Counted from the first letter of the stretch, positions 25,406-34,510 are shown. The stretch: 47,518 nt of DNA from CAYRNC01 sp964425645 (GCA_964425645.1 CAYRNC010000007.1:1-47518), one strand, 5' to 3'. A program made the numbers and translations. Notes: generated by a model from the sequence alone, not told the origin.

Positions 25406-26281
25406 ATGCAAATGGATCCCCAAAAACGCGCTATTCTATATATGATAACATGTGCCGTGTTATGGAGCAGCGCCGGCATTTTCTTCAAGCTGCTTCCGTG
25501 GAATCCCATGGCCATAGCGGGCTTGCGTAGCTTAATTTCAGCCGCGGTCTATCTGCTTTTTATGCGCATTCAAGAAATCTCCTTTGTCATAAACAGATAT
25601 TCCATATTTGCAAGTATCTTTTTGACCCTGGTATTCATACTTTTCATAACGGCAAACAAATTTACAACCTCGGCCAATGCCATTGTGCTTCAGTATTCCG
25701 CACCAATATTCATACTCATGCTTTCCGCATTGATTTTCAAGCAAAAATTTCGCAGGGGGGATATTCTGACAGTTGCTGCGACCAGCATAGGTATCTCGCT
25801 GTTTTTCTTCGACAAACTTTCCGGAGGATATATAACAGGAAATATACTTGCGCTTCTGGCGGGGCTCTTTTTCGCCGCCATGTTCATTACCACCGGAAGA
25901 GCTGATGATGAGTCGAGGGCAAGCGGTATTCTTATGGGACACCTGTTCACTGCAGTCGCCGGGATTCCGTTTGTCTTTATCTATGACACTCCTATCAATA
26001 CCGTTACCATCGCTACGATACTGGCATTGGGCATATTTCAATTGGGCATACCGTATGTGCTTTACTGGCTAGCTGCCCGCAACTGCTCCGCCTTGGCCTG
26101 CTCCCTCATCAGTGCCATTGAACCTTTGCTGAATCCGGTATGGGTGTTTATATTCAACGGCGAGGCCCCGGGCTTATACGCTTTAGTCGGCGGAGTAGTT
26201 GTTATAACCGCTGTTGTCGTCTGGACCATATGGACGGCAAAGTTTCCGGCTGCATCCGAAGATGATACGGTTACGCTATAA
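25406..26281 (+). CDS. EamA/DMT-family transporter
   Basis: An integral membrane protein of about 291 residues with some ten hydrophobic helices in two repeats, as in drug/metabolite transporters. Typical features are SSAGIFFKLLPWNP-like residues in the first helices, LQYSAPIFI in the middle, and SALACSLISAIEPLLNP near the end. The reading frame is open from 25355, but AAGGA lies just before the ATG at 25406, which is therefore chosen. The gene looks intact even though decayed genes lie on both sides. The substrate, perhaps an amino acid or metabolite, cannot be told. Confidence 0.85.
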   Translation: MQMDPQKRAILYMITCAVLWSSAGIFFKLLPWNPMAIAGLRSLISAAVYLLFMRIQEISFVINRYSIFASIFLTLVFILFITANKFTTSANAIVLQYSAPIFILMLSALIFKQKFRRGDILTVAATSIGISLFFFDKLSGGYITGNILALLAGLFFAAMFITTGRADDESRASGILMGHLFTAVAGIPFVFIYDTPINTVTIATILALGIFQLGIPYVLYWLAARNCSALACSLISAIEPLLNPVWVFIFNGEAPGLYALVGGVVVITAVVVWTIWTAKFPAASEDDTVTL

Positions 26282-26291
26282 TTCAAAATGC

Positions 26292-26524
26292 TCATTCATG
26301 ATCCAGAAGATTTATGCATAGCAATTGATTCCGAAGGATGTTGCCCCTGCCAAGCAATATCTTCAAACCCTCGGCAACCTCTATGGAAGCGACAACCGCA
26401 GGGGTGAAAGCCGGATTGTCCATCTCAACCTCGATGCCCTTTTCCAGAGGATAGATCTTTTCCAAGGTTCGGTCGCCCGGAAAAATTACGGCCGCCTGCC
26501 CGTACCATCCCGCTATCGCCCCAT
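26292..26524 (-). pseudogene. MoeB/ThiF-family adenylyltransferase, C-terminal relic
   Basis: The minus strand encodes GAIAGWYGQAAVIFPGD, then FTPAVVASIEVAEGLKILLGRG and LLDHE before a stop at 26292-26294. This is the C-terminal end of the E1-like MoeB/ThiF/HesA family, which activates sulfur-carrier proteins for molybdopterin or thiazole synthesis. The N-terminal nucleotide-binding half is missing, and the fragment abuts a MoeA relic in another frame, so a deletion joined the two. Confidence 0.65.
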
Positions 26525-26838
26525 GTACCGGGGGTATTCTTCTTCGCAGTCTTTTTCAGGCGATTTTCCCAATCCATCGGCTTTTACAAAGGACATTGTC
26601 ACCCCCGTCTGTTCAGCGGTGTCGCAATATGCTTATCCTCAACCTTGGCCCTTTTTATAAAGGAAACCACCCCGCGGGATACGACCGCCCCGGTTTTTTC
26701 AAATTCCGGAATTCCGGTCCTTTGTAGCTTTCTGAATACCGGTACGATCACTTCCTCAAAAGCTAGAAACGCAAAACCCGGGTAACCGGAAACGCCTTTT
26801 ACCGGCCTCCCCTTCACTATGCCCGGCACTATCGGTTA
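26525..26838 (-). pseudogene. MoeA-family molybdotransferase, C-terminal relic
   Basis: On the minus strand a piece resembling the MoeA C-terminal half is seen: KGRPVKGVSGYPGFAFLAFE (in place of GLPGNPVSA), then ARFKKLQ-like helix sequence VPVFRKLQ, then IATPLNR, followed in a second frame by GVTMSFVKADGLGKSPE. One frame change lies near 26601-26609, at a run of five Cs. The N-terminal half is absent. MoeA inserts molybdate into molybdopterin, so loss here with moeB suggests loss of a molybdenum-enzyme locus. Confidence 0.55.
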
Positions 26839-26984
26839 AAGCATAATTTCATGCAGCATTTTCGCAAAGGGAAAAAGGGAAGCAAACTTTTAAGTCCCAA
26901 TGTTTGTCCCCCTCTTTTTATTCTTAAACTGTCAAACTTGAGATTTACAAGGCCAACCGAATATTTTATTTTACACTTTGGGAA

Positions 26985-26990
26985 TATAAT
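26985..26990 (+). promoter_or_regulatory. -10 element for the orphan gene at 27034
   Basis: TATAAT occurs about 45 nt before the preferred TTG start. No strong -35 is visible. Confidence 0.35.
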
Positions 26991-27033
26991 GGGGTATACT
27001 GTTACCGAAGAATTAAAAATACAGGAGAATGAA

Positions 27034-28218
27034 TTGACTAAAACCCATAAGCTAACCGTCATCAAAGGCGGAGGAACCAACAACCGTCCTCCTGCAAACT
27101 GTAGATTTTTTTGTGCATACGCCACGGATACCCGCCTTATGGGGGTAGTGGCCATGTCTATACACTGGAAATGCAGCGATCCTGCCGGGCCGGAAGATTT
27201 TCACCAGTTTTTCTATTTCGATGCTGAAGAATACGGGCTTGAAACATACCGGAGCCTGCCGGGTGACGATGAAACCGAACTTGAACTAATCGAACAGGCT
27301 TTGATAGGAGGATTAGGAGGCATAAAAGCGGACATAAACGAAGCTGAAGCCGCATACCTTTTGCAATCGTTTGCAAAAGCATCAAGAGAGCTTCATGTGA
27401 CTTTACCGGAGCCTAAGGATGAGTATGCCTTTTTATTGGAAAGAAAGGTAAAGCTTTCAGAAAAAGAAAAAGAAAACCTTATGGCAAAAATCTGCACCCC
27501 GTTGCTTACAGATTATCAAAGAATTCATTATTTTTTGATGCGGGCGTTTACAAGAGATCAAAGCGGAGCGGATTGTATTAATTCCGTAAAGACGAATCTG
27601 GATGATATAGCGGAATCAAAGCCGGCAACCTTATGCAAAAATACAATTGAAGAGTATTTGGATGAGCAAGGGAGGCACTCTTACCTGTGTGAAGCCTTGA
27701 TAGAGATCGATGGAAGATACCTGCTGGTTGTCGTTGAAATAACCTTATCAAGAGGAAAGGTCTCTCAAGCTTTACGACGCACATCATTCAGAGTGACCAC
27801 AGCTGAAGCAGCACTTATGCTCAATCGACCGGAATACATTACCTTATATGAAATCTTAGCGGATCCTGAAGAATTCGAAGAATATTTTATCCCCGTCACA
27901 AAGGGCTCCATGATGACTGCTCATGAGAACGGAAGATTGTTTCTCGTATTTAATAAGAACAACAATCATGTCATAAGAAGAATATTTCAATTAAATGAGG
28001 ACATTCACGGACTTTATTATGTTACGGATTTCGGCCAGTTGCTGATTGCATCCTACAGCCTTTCCGATATCAGAGCAATGGAAAAACAGCTTCAAAAAAC
28101 CTCTGTACAGCAATATCTTCTTCCGACAGCCAAATATGAATTCAAAGAACCTATATTGTATGAGTTCATTCAAAGCGGCTTCGATGATTTTGCCGACTTT
28201 CTTGATTCAATAAAATAG
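27034..28218 (+). CDS. Uncharacterised protein of about 394 residues
   Basis: I do not recognise this family. The protein begins LTKTHKLTVIKGGG and has a Cys-containing early region (RFFCAYATDTRLMG), an acidic middle, and a C-terminal half with alternating strands (YLLVVVEITLSR, RLFLVFNKNNNHV, LYYVTDFGQLLIASY). No signal peptide or membrane segment is present, so it is probably cytosolic. The open frame extends back to 26851. A TATAAT overlaps the in-frame ATG at 26989, so translation more likely starts at the TTG 27034, which has AGGAG 6 nt upstream. It converges on the aldo/keto reductase gene with only 2 nt between the stops. Confidence 0.7.
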   Translation: MTKTHKLTVIKGGGTNNRPPANCRFFCAYATDTRLMGVVAMSIHWKCSDPAGPEDFHQFFYFDAEEYGLETYRSLPGDDETELELIEQALIGGLGGIKADINEAEAAYLLQSFAKASRELHVTLPEPKDEYAFLLERKVKLSEKEKENLMAKICTPLLTDYQRIHYFLMRAFTRDQSGADCINSVKTNLDDIAESKPATLCKNTIEEYLDEQGRHSYLCEALIEIDGRYLLVVVEITLSRGKVSQALRRTSFRVTTAEAALMLNRPEYITLYEILADPEEFEEYFIPVTKGSMMTAHENGRLFLVFNKNNNHVIRRIFQLNEDIHGLYYVTDFGQLLIASYSLSDIRAMEKQLQKTSVQQYLLPTAKYEFKEPILYEFIQSGFDDFADFLDSIK

Positions 28219-28220
28219 CC

Positions 28221-29354
28221 CTATAACCGCGTTTCGAATATGGTGGCGGCCTCCTCCATTAACGCCTGTACAGGCAAATGCTGGGGGCATCGCTCTTCGC
28301 ATTGTTTACAGGAAGTGCAATCGGAAGGTTTCCCGCCTTTTTTAACGGCTATTTTAAAATCTTTTATAATAGGGGCTTTTGCTTTGTACAGATGCCATTG
28401 GTTCAAAAGATCCATTATGCGGGGAATGGATATTCCTGAGCTGCAGGGAAGACAATACTTACATCCTGTACAATCTGCCCGAATAAGGGTTTTATATTTT
28501 TCAGCCACCCGGTCTATCACATTATGATCATCAAAACACAGCGGATCAGCGTTCGACAATATGCGCATATTTTCCTCCACTTGATCCATCGTGCTCATTC
28601 CGCTTAATATCGTCAGTACCTCGGGAAAATTCGCCACATATCGAAGCGCCCATTCCGCTGGGGATCTCCTTTTTTTAGCTTTATTAAATATATTTCGAAC
28701 CTCATCGGGCAGGGAAACGGTCAGTCTGCCGCCTTTAAGCGGTTCCATGATGATCACCGGAAGCCCTTTCTCCCCGGCATATTTTAAGCCTGCAAGCCCT
28801 GCCTGGTATTCTTTATCCATGTAATTGAACTGAATCTGACAGAACTCCCAAGGATAATCGGATATTATATCTTTAAAAACCGCTAAATCATCGTGAAAAG
28901 AAAAGCCTATTTTCCCAATCCATCCATCCTTTTTTTTGCGCTCCAAAAAGGCCATCAAATCAGTTTCTTTTATTCTCGCCCACATCTTTTTTTCAAGCGC
29001 ATGAATCAGATAAAAATCGATATGCTCTGTTCCCAGCCGCCTTAACTGGTTTTGTAGCAAAACCTCAAAGCCGCCGACTTCTTTCGCAAGCCAGAAAGGC
29101 AATTTATCTGCTATAAAAACCTTTTCTCTGTAGCCGTCTTTCAGCGCCTTTCCGGTGACTATTTCGCTTCTGCCACCGTGATACATATATGCGGTATCCA
29201 CATAATTGAGGCCTCCATCAATGGCGCGGCGTATCATTGCTATAGCTTCCTTTTCATCTATTTTGCCGTTGCAGACAGGAAGGCGCATTGTGCCAAAACC
29301 CAACAAAGATACCTCTTCACCTGTATGCCCAAACGTCCTGTATTGCATAAGCAC
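28221..29354 (-). CDS. Aldo/keto reductase with C-terminal Fe-S ferredoxin-like domain
   Basis: A 377-residue protein. The N-terminal barrel starts LGFGTMRLPV and has the catalytic set typical of the family: Asp and Tyr in YVDTAYMYHGG, Lys in FIADKLP and His in DFYLIHAL. The C-terminal region carries CTGCKYCLPC near residue 296 and, later, CTSCKQCEERCP, a layout for one or more [4Fe-4S] clusters. Such fused forms are common in anaerobes, and their substrates are mostly unknown. The start is GTG 29354 with AAGGGGG upstream; ATG 29348 is possible. It is divergent from the serine hydrolase gene across an 84-nt spacer with palindromes. Confidence 0.88.
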   Translation of the reverse strand: MLMQYRTFGHTGEEVSLLGFGTMRLPVCNGKIDEKEAIAMIRRAIDGGLNYVDTAYMYHGGRSEIVTGKALKDGYREKVFIADKLPFWLAKEVGGFEVLLQNQLRRLGTEHIDFYLIHALEKKMWARIKETDLMAFLERKKKDGWIGKIGFSFHDDLAVFKDIISDYPWEFCQIQFNYMDKEYQAGLAGLKYAGEKGLPVIIMEPLKGGRLTVSLPDEVRNIFNKAKKRRSPAEWALRYVANFPEVLTILSGMSTMDQVEENMRILSNADPLCFDDHNVIDRVAEKYKTLIRADCTGCKYCLPCSSGISIPRIMDLLNQWHLYKAKAPIIKDFKIAVKKGGKPSDCTSCKQCEERCPQHLPVQALMEEAATIFETRL

Positions 29355-29380
29355 ATCAGCCCCCTTAAGCTTGCCCGGAA

Positions 29381-29409
29381 TGTGTCACACATGATATCAT
29401 AAGTATAAT
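29381..29409 (+). promoter_or_regulatory. Palindromes and -10 element in the divergent spacer
   Basis: TGTGTCACACA (29381-29391) and ATGATATCAT (29391-29400) are adjoining perfect palindromes just before TATAAT (29404-29409). A regulator bound here would cover the -35 region of the serine hydrolase promoter and could affect the aldo/keto reductase gene as well. Confidence 0.45.
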
Positions 29410-29438
29410 AACACAGCAGGAACGAAAGGAGAAGTATA

Positions 29439-30473
29439 ATGAGAATGAGGGCGGAACTTGATGATTTTCTTGAAAAAGTTTTCTTTTATTATAACCTTCC
29501 CGGCCTATCTGTCTTTATAGAGATGAAAGATGCAGTCTATTCCCGTGCCCTGGGCTGGCAAAATGCTGTTACCAAGACCGTTCTCAAAGAAGATCACATT
29601 TTTCATATGGGATCTGTGACAAAGACGCTTGTAGGGGCGGCGCTGCTTAAACTGAAAGAGGAAGGGTTGCTGGATATTCGCGAAAAACTTACAGATTGCC
29701 TGCCGGATTTTCACATGAAAGATCCTCTGTCTCGACATATCACCTTAAAGCATCTTCTCTCCCATACATCCGGAATGCCTGATGTTAAGGATTATCAATG
29801 GAATTGCCCTAAAACGGATGAGGGCGCCTTGGAACGCTACGTATTTTCTGATGAGGTGATAAACAGTCGTCTGCTTTGGTCCCCGGAAGAAGGACGCTTT
29901 TCTTACAGCAATATGGCCTATGAAATATTGGGCCTGGTCATAGCAAGGCGCACCGGTATGTCCTTTGAAAACTGCATCGAACAAAAGATATTCAAGCCTC
30001 TTAACATGGCGAATTCTACGCTTTTAACATATCAAAGGGATATGGCCGCTGTCTGTGCACCCCATAAAAAAAACGATGATAATGAATTTGAAATTATCCC
30101 CCATTTTCCCTACAATCGAGCCCACGGACCCAGCTCAACATTAACAGCCGACATGACCGATCTGGGAAAATGGGCTAAAGCCAACTTAACAAAATCTTTT
30201 CTTTTACCCTCTTCCTATGAAATCGCCTTTAAACCCATAGCCGTCGTTCCAAACAATAAGGAGCAAATATGTTTGTCATGGTTTCGCAGAGTACAAAACG
30301 GCTGTGTTTTCTATGGGCACGAGGGCACAGATGACGGTTTTCGGGCAAGCTTCTGGTTTTGCCCCGAACTTTTTTTATCTATCGTAATCTGTTCAAACCT
30401 ATCGGGAGCGCCGGTAAAAAGGATATCTAAGGAGCTCTTTAATCTGTTATCAGAAAAAAGGATGAAGCGATAA
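29439..30473 (+). CDS. Serine hydrolase of the beta-lactamase (class C / PBP-like) family
   Basis: A 344-residue protein with the three family motifs: SVTK at residues 59-62 (SxxK nucleophile and base), YSN near 153 in FSYSNMAYE, and HEG near 293 in YGHEGTDDGF (third motif). No signal peptide is evident, so it is probably cytosolic and may act as an esterase or peptidase rather than a beta-lactamase. AAAGGAG precedes the ATG. It stands alone, divergent from the aldo/keto reductase gene and convergent with the saccharopine-dehydrogenase-like gene. Confidence 0.85.
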   Translation: MRMRAELDDFLEKVFFYYNLPGLSVFIEMKDAVYSRALGWQNAVTKTVLKEDHIFHMGSVTKTLVGAALLKLKEEGLLDIREKLTDCLPDFHMKDPLSRHITLKHLLSHTSGMPDVKDYQWNCPKTDEGALERYVFSDEVINSRLLWSPEEGRFSYSNMAYEILGLVIARRTGMSFENCIEQKIFKPLNMANSTLLTYQRDMAAVCAPHKKNDDNEFEIIPHFPYNRAHGPSSTLTADMTDLGKWAKANLTKSFLLPSSYEIAFKPIAVVPNNKEQICLSWFRRVQNGCVFYGHEGTDDGFRASFWFCPELFLSIVICSNLSGAPVKRISKELFNLLSEKRMKR

Positions 30474-30541
30474 ACCGAGGTCTTCGCTCCATCCCCATGG
30501 ACTGGAGGAACTGTACAATTATCCGCTTCCGCGTGAATGGA

Positions 30542-31816
30542 TTATCCCATCACTTTAAGCAAAGCTTTTTCATTCAGGGTTTCCGCATATTCTGAATTCT
30601 TCTCTTCCATGGCAGCCGGGAACCCATACTTCGCCAAACGTTCGATATAGGGGTCGGGATCGAATGATTCAGGCCCGTGAACGCCGTCAAGTCTCCATAT
30701 TCCTTTCGTGATAAGCTCAAGCATTATTACGGGACTCACACCTGTTTGCGCTACTACGGAGTTTGTACCGTACTTGCCCAGGCAATCCTGGTTATCCGCT
30801 ATCTGATAAAGATAAACGGACCTTCTTTTTCCGTCCTTTGTTCCCGTAACCCAGGCACCGGCACAGCCCTTGCCTATCATATTCTTGGACGTCTCCTGAG
30901 GATTGGGTATAACTTTAACTAAAAAATCCCTTGGCGCAATCTCGGCGTCACCTACCTTTATCTTCTTTACAGCCTCTGCCATACCAACAGACTCCAGATT
31001 TAACAAAAGGTCCCTCATCTCCTTAGGTACGCCGTACTTAAATGTAACCCGATTGCAATCGATCTCCCTTGGAACCAGCATGACTTCCTCATGTTCAACG
31101 TTTATGACTTCCACGTCTCCTATACCACCCGGAAAGCTGAATATCTCCGGTTCAGAGAAATTCTCCGTGGCATACCATCCTCTGCCCTTCTCCCATACTA
31201 AGGGAGGGTTGAGGCATTCTTCTATGGTCGTCCATACGGAAAAACCGAAGGCAGGGCCATCATATCCGGGAATCTCATAATTGTCGCCGTCTCTTACGTT
31301 AACCTCATCAATTTCGTCAAAAAGATGCTTGGAAGCATATTTCACGAAAACATCGGCCATACCGGGTTCAACGCCGGAACCCACAAGGGCCATAAGTCCT
31401 TTCTGCTTCCACGTCTCATGGCGTTCAAATTGATAATCCCCAAGCTTGATATGCGCCAATTCGAAAGGCTTTTCGGGGTGCCTTTTACTGAGGGTCATGG
31501 CACAATCCATGTAACCTACCCCAAGCTCAAAAGCTGTATTAAATATGTTTTCATTGAACTCAGGTTCTACCAAATTTAATATCCAAGTGACATCATGCTT
31601 GTTCGCCACAGCTTTGATACTTTCTTTATCCTGCGCATCGATTTTTTCAGCTGTGAAGCGAGGATCATCCAAAGATTTTGCCAGCTCCTCTGCCTTCTTA
31701 AGATCGTAATCGGACAAAACGATTTTTTTAGCCCACATGCCTTCCTCGCCTGCCCTTTTTATAATCCTCGCAACAGAGGTTCCCACCCCGCCTACTCCAA
31801 TAATCAGCAGTTTCAT
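30542..31816 (-). CDS. Saccharopine dehydrogenase family protein
   Basis: The 424-residue product opens with the Rossmann loop LLIIGVGGVGTSVAR and carries a DAQDKES segment, GSGVEPGMAD and a C-terminal substrate domain with GYDGPAFGFSVWTT and a GCAGAWVTG segment, the layout of saccharopine dehydrogenase / carboxynorspermidine synthase-like enzymes, which make or split a secondary amine between an amino acid and an oxoacid. The open frame reaches 31906, but GGGAGG lies 7 nt before the ATG at 31816. It is 107 nt downstream of an AraC regulator on the same strand, so the two may form one unit. Given the lysine-fermenting host, a lysine-derived substrate is possible but unproven. Confidence 0.82.
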   Translation of the reverse strand: MKLLIIGVGGVGTSVARIIKRAGEEGMWAKKIVLSDYDLKKAEELAKSLDDPRFTAEKIDAQDKESIKAVANKHDVTWILNLVEPEFNENIFNTAFELGVGYMDCAMTLSKRHPEKPFELAHIKLGDYQFERHETWKQKGLMALVGSGVEPGMADVFVKYASKHLFDEIDEVNVRDGDNYEIPGYDGPAFGFSVWTTIEECLNPPLVWEKGRGWYATENFSEPEIFSFPGGIGDVEVINVEHEEVMLVPREIDCNRVTFKYGVPKEMRDLLLNLESVGMAEAVKKIKVGDAEIAPRDFLVKVIPNPQETSKNMIGKGCAGAWVTGTKDGKRRSVYLYQIADNQDCLGKYGTNSVVAQTGVSPVIMLELITKGIWRLDGVHGPESFDPDPYIERLAKYGFPAAMEEKNSEYAETLNEKALLKVMG

Positions 31817-31923
31817 ACTATTACCTCCCGTACTTTTTAATGGACCTGTTGCTTTTGATATGCACATGGTCAATTCCATCCTACGGCAAAATTTCAGAAT
31901 ATTCAATTACCGTCTTGCTCAAA

Positions 31924-33486
31924 TTATGTATTACTTTGCTGTTCTGTTATTCGGTCAAACAGGATCAATTCTCCTGAAAATCCCGACATAAAGGACTGAA
32001 CATTTAAAATATCTGTAACATTCCGCTGCACGAAAAATACATTTGGTTCAGATCTCCAACGGTTCACAAATTCCTTCCGCCCATTTAATCCACCCCTTTC
32101 CAAATGCTCAAACCCCGCTAGCATGGAGTCCTTATCAATGGTCAGGCGGGTCTCATCGTATTTTCCCTTAAGCCCTGCGAATTTCAACAGTATCTCCAGT
32201 TTACCGTCAAATTGTTCGACTATCTCCTTCATTTCTAAAGACGTGCACTTAAAATAATCCTCATGTGAAAATGCTTCATCATAATTATAGAACAGAATGC
32301 TTATCCTGTCGCTTGGTTCATCAAAACTGTCCATTTTTACAATGCTGTGCTTATCAAGATATATTATTTCGCCCTCAAGATTCAGAAATCCGCAAAGCAT
32401 TACGCCGACAGGATGAAAATTATGTTTTTCAGACAAGCCTATGATGCGGTCCGTGACATCCTTTTGAACGGGCGAAGGGATTCCCCTTTTTAAATTATCG
32501 AGCATGTCAAGATCGATCAAGGCAGAAATAACTTTTTTTCTATCTTTATCCTCGTATACATCTTTAGCGTGTATGCGGATTAATTTTTTGGCTTTCTCGA
32601 TTTGTACGGGGGACAGGCTCGAAGAATTTTCTCTGTTGCGCACTTTCCCATAGTATTTTTCGCGGTATTCCAAAGGGTGCATTCCAAACCATTTGGTAAA
32701 ATATTTGATGTAATAGCGCACTGCGGAGAAACCGGAATCGAAGGAAACAGACCCTATTTTTTTATTTGTACCTAGCAGAAGCTTTTCCGACTCCTCAACC
32801 CTGATAAAATTCAGCAGTTCCTGAAAAGAAAGTCCTGAAGCCTCTTTGATAACATGAGATAGGTAAAATACAGACAGATGTTCTCTTTCGGCTATTTCCG
32901 AAAGGGTAAGCCTTCTGTTATAGTTTTCGTAAAGATATTTGGTGATGCGGCGCATTCGGCCGGCTAAAATCTTATTTTCACGATTCCTTGCCTCATTCAC
33001 GAACTTACCGTCTTCGAGAGCAAAATACTGAAAGTCCGCACAGAGGCAATCGATAAGGTCGTGAGTGTACTCTACGGCTCTTCGCTCATACCCCGGTTCT
33101 GCTTCAAGGGTTTCCAGCATAATTCTTGACAAAATACCGCGGAGAGTTTCCAGACTGCTGTCTTCCCTGTCCTCCATATCGGTAACAAAAAAACTGTTAT
33201 GAAGAATTTCATAATATTTTTTAAAATAATTCAGATCCAACTGAAGAAGCATTACAGCATTCTGCCCGCCCATCGAATAAAAACTATGAATTTCCCGATC
33301 GTTCAAAATGAAAATATCTCCTTCTTCCATCACGAAAGTATAGTAGCCGTTTTTCAACACGACATTGCCTGACAAAACGAAGGCGACCTCCATATCATCG
33401 TGAAAATGAATAGGATAATCTTCAATGCTGACTACGCTGCAGTTGATTGGAAGCCCTTCCCTGTAATGCACCATCTCTTTCAGCAC
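31924..33486 (-). CDS. AraC-family transcriptional regulator with a long C-terminal extension
   Basis: A 520-residue protein. Residues about 20-95 form a cupin-like sensor (HFHDDMEVAFVLSGN, EEGDIFILNDREIHSF). A double helix-turn-helix AraC domain spans about 190-285 (LTLSEIAEREHLSVFYLSHVIKEASG, then GFSAVRYYIKYFTKWFGMHPLEYRE). Roughly 230 further residues follow, with no family I recognise; this is unusual, since the DNA-binding domain normally ends AraC proteins. The start is GTG 33486, with GGGAGGAGG upstream. It likely controls the adjacent saccharopine-dehydrogenase-like gene. Confidence 0.88.
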   Translation of the reverse strand: MLKEMVHYREGLPINCSVVSIEDYPIHFHDDMEVAFVLSGNVVLKNGYYTFVMEEGDIFILNDREIHSFYSMGGQNAVMLLQLDLNYFKKYYEILHNSFFVTDMEDREDSSLETLRGILSRIMLETLEAEPGYERRAVEYTHDLIDCLCADFQYFALEDGKFVNEARNRENKILAGRMRRITKYLYENYNRRLTLSEIAEREHLSVFYLSHVIKEASGLSFQELLNFIRVEESEKLLLGTNKKIGSVSFDSGFSAVRYYIKYFTKWFGMHPLEYREKYYGKVRNRENSSSLSPVQIEKAKKLIRIHAKDVYEDKDRKKVISALIDLDMLDNLKRGIPSPVQKDVTDRIIGLSEKHNFHPVGVMLCGFLNLEGEIIYLDKHSIVKMDSFDEPSDRISILFYNYDEAFSHEDYFKCTSLEMKEIVEQFDGKLEILLKFAGLKGKYDETRLTIDKDSMLAGFEHLERGGLNGRKEFVNRWRSEPNVFFVQRNVTDILNVQSFMSGFSGELILFDRITEQQSNT

Positions 33487-33629
33487 GGCCTGTCCTCCTC
33501 CCGCTATGGCGGCATTAATTTATGTCAACTGATGTTTTCTAAGTGCGAACAATCTTCAACAAGCCGGGGTTGTCGGAATTGCCAGAAACCCGTCGCTTTT
33601 CCACATGCATAAACAAATTGTATACAAAG

Positions 33630-33727
33630 TTATCCCAATGGACCTGTTGATAACTAATCATCGCTATTACGTTGAGATTGCAACGTATATCTAAGATATT
33701 TACTTTATTTTCAAAAACTTATCCACA
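33630..33727. other. Cluster of DnaA-box-like sequences
   Basis: Three 9-mers resemble the DnaA box: TTATCCCAA (33630-33638), TGTTGATAA (33645-33653, reverse TTATCAACA) and an exact TTATCCACA (33719-33727, which overlaps the end of cwlD). AT-rich sequence lies between. There are no replication genes nearby, so this is not taken as an origin. Confidence 0.25.
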
Positions 33728-34510
33728 GGCTGCAAATGTTTTATTCAAAACCTGACCGCGCGTATCAATGATCTCAATTTGGGGCAAAGATCGGCGTCCT
33801 GTGTATTCCAGTATCCCCTTATAAATATAGAGGGCCAGCTTTTTTTGATAATCTTCCCCGGCAAGCAAGGCTTCCTCTTCCCGATTGGAAAGAAAGCCGC
33901 ATTCCACTATGACCATGGGTACTGTCGGATTTTTCAGTATGTAGGCATCGTTTTTTCCCAAGGCAACCCTGTCGGTGCCATCCGAAAGACCTTGAACAAG
34001 ACTTGCCTGTATTGCAAGAGCAAGGCGCTTGCTTTCACATAATACATCCTGATCACCGCTTCCTGTCGGATAAAATGTCTGGGCCCCTCTTACAGATCTG
34101 TCTTGTTTGAAATTATTCAAATGTATACTTACAAAGAGCAAAGGCTTTATCTCTTCCACCATCTTCTTTCTTGCCTTAAGATCCTCCGTCTTTAAGCTTC
34201 TGATGCTCTGCCTTTTTTCCGTGTAAAGACTTTCGTCCTTATCCCTGGTCATTACTACGCAAAATCCGTCCGCCTCGGCCAATTTTTTTATTTCAAAAGC
34301 TATGGCCAAATTGATGTGCTTTTCGCAAGTGCCGGAAGCCCCCTCCGCTCCTCCATCTATACCGCCGTGGCCCGGATCCAGAACAATGGTATCCTGTTCA
34401 GCGGGAAGCCGGGAAACAATCAGCCTTTCCAGCTGCTTTGGAACTGCAAAAACTATCAACAGTATTATCAAAACAAAGAGAATAATTCCAAATGCCCTCT
34501 TAACATTCAT
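33719..34510 (-). CDS. cwlD: N-acetylmuramoyl-L-alanine amidase, CwlD-like
   Basis: The 263-residue product has an N-terminal membrane anchor (about residues 7-23) and an Amidase_3 domain with the zinc and catalytic residues: LDPGHGG with His48, CEKHINL with its Glu, SIHLNN, and VECGFLSN near the end with the catalytic Glu. Size, single anchor and lack of cell-wall repeats match CwlD, which with PdaA makes muramic lactam in the spore cortex, so the host probably forms spores. The open frame reaches 34570; the ATG at 34510 is chosen because GGGAGGG lies 7 nt upstream. It is divergent from the AlaX-like gene. Confidence 0.88.
   Translation of the reverse strand: MNVKRAFGIILFVLIILLIVFAVPKQLERLIVSRLPAEQDTIVLDPGHGGIDGGAEGASGTCEKHINLAIAFEIKKLAEADGFCVVMTRDKDESLYTEKRQSIRSLKTEDLKARKKMVEEIKPLLFVSIHLNNFKQDRSVRGAQTFYPTGSGDQDVLCESKRLALAIQASLVQGLSDGTDRVALGKNDAYILKNPTVPMVIVECGFLSNREEEALLAGEDYQKKLALYIYKGILEYTGRRSLPQIEIIDTRGQVLNKTFAACG

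Noticed and set aside
25538..26041. 167-residue open frame on the minus strand
   Set aside because: It is antisense to the intact EamA transporter, and its composition is low-complexity and hydrophilic, as expected from the reverse of membrane helices.
33613..33727. Replication origin
   Set aside because: Only one exact DnaA box, no dnaA/dnaN or DNA unwinding repeats nearby.
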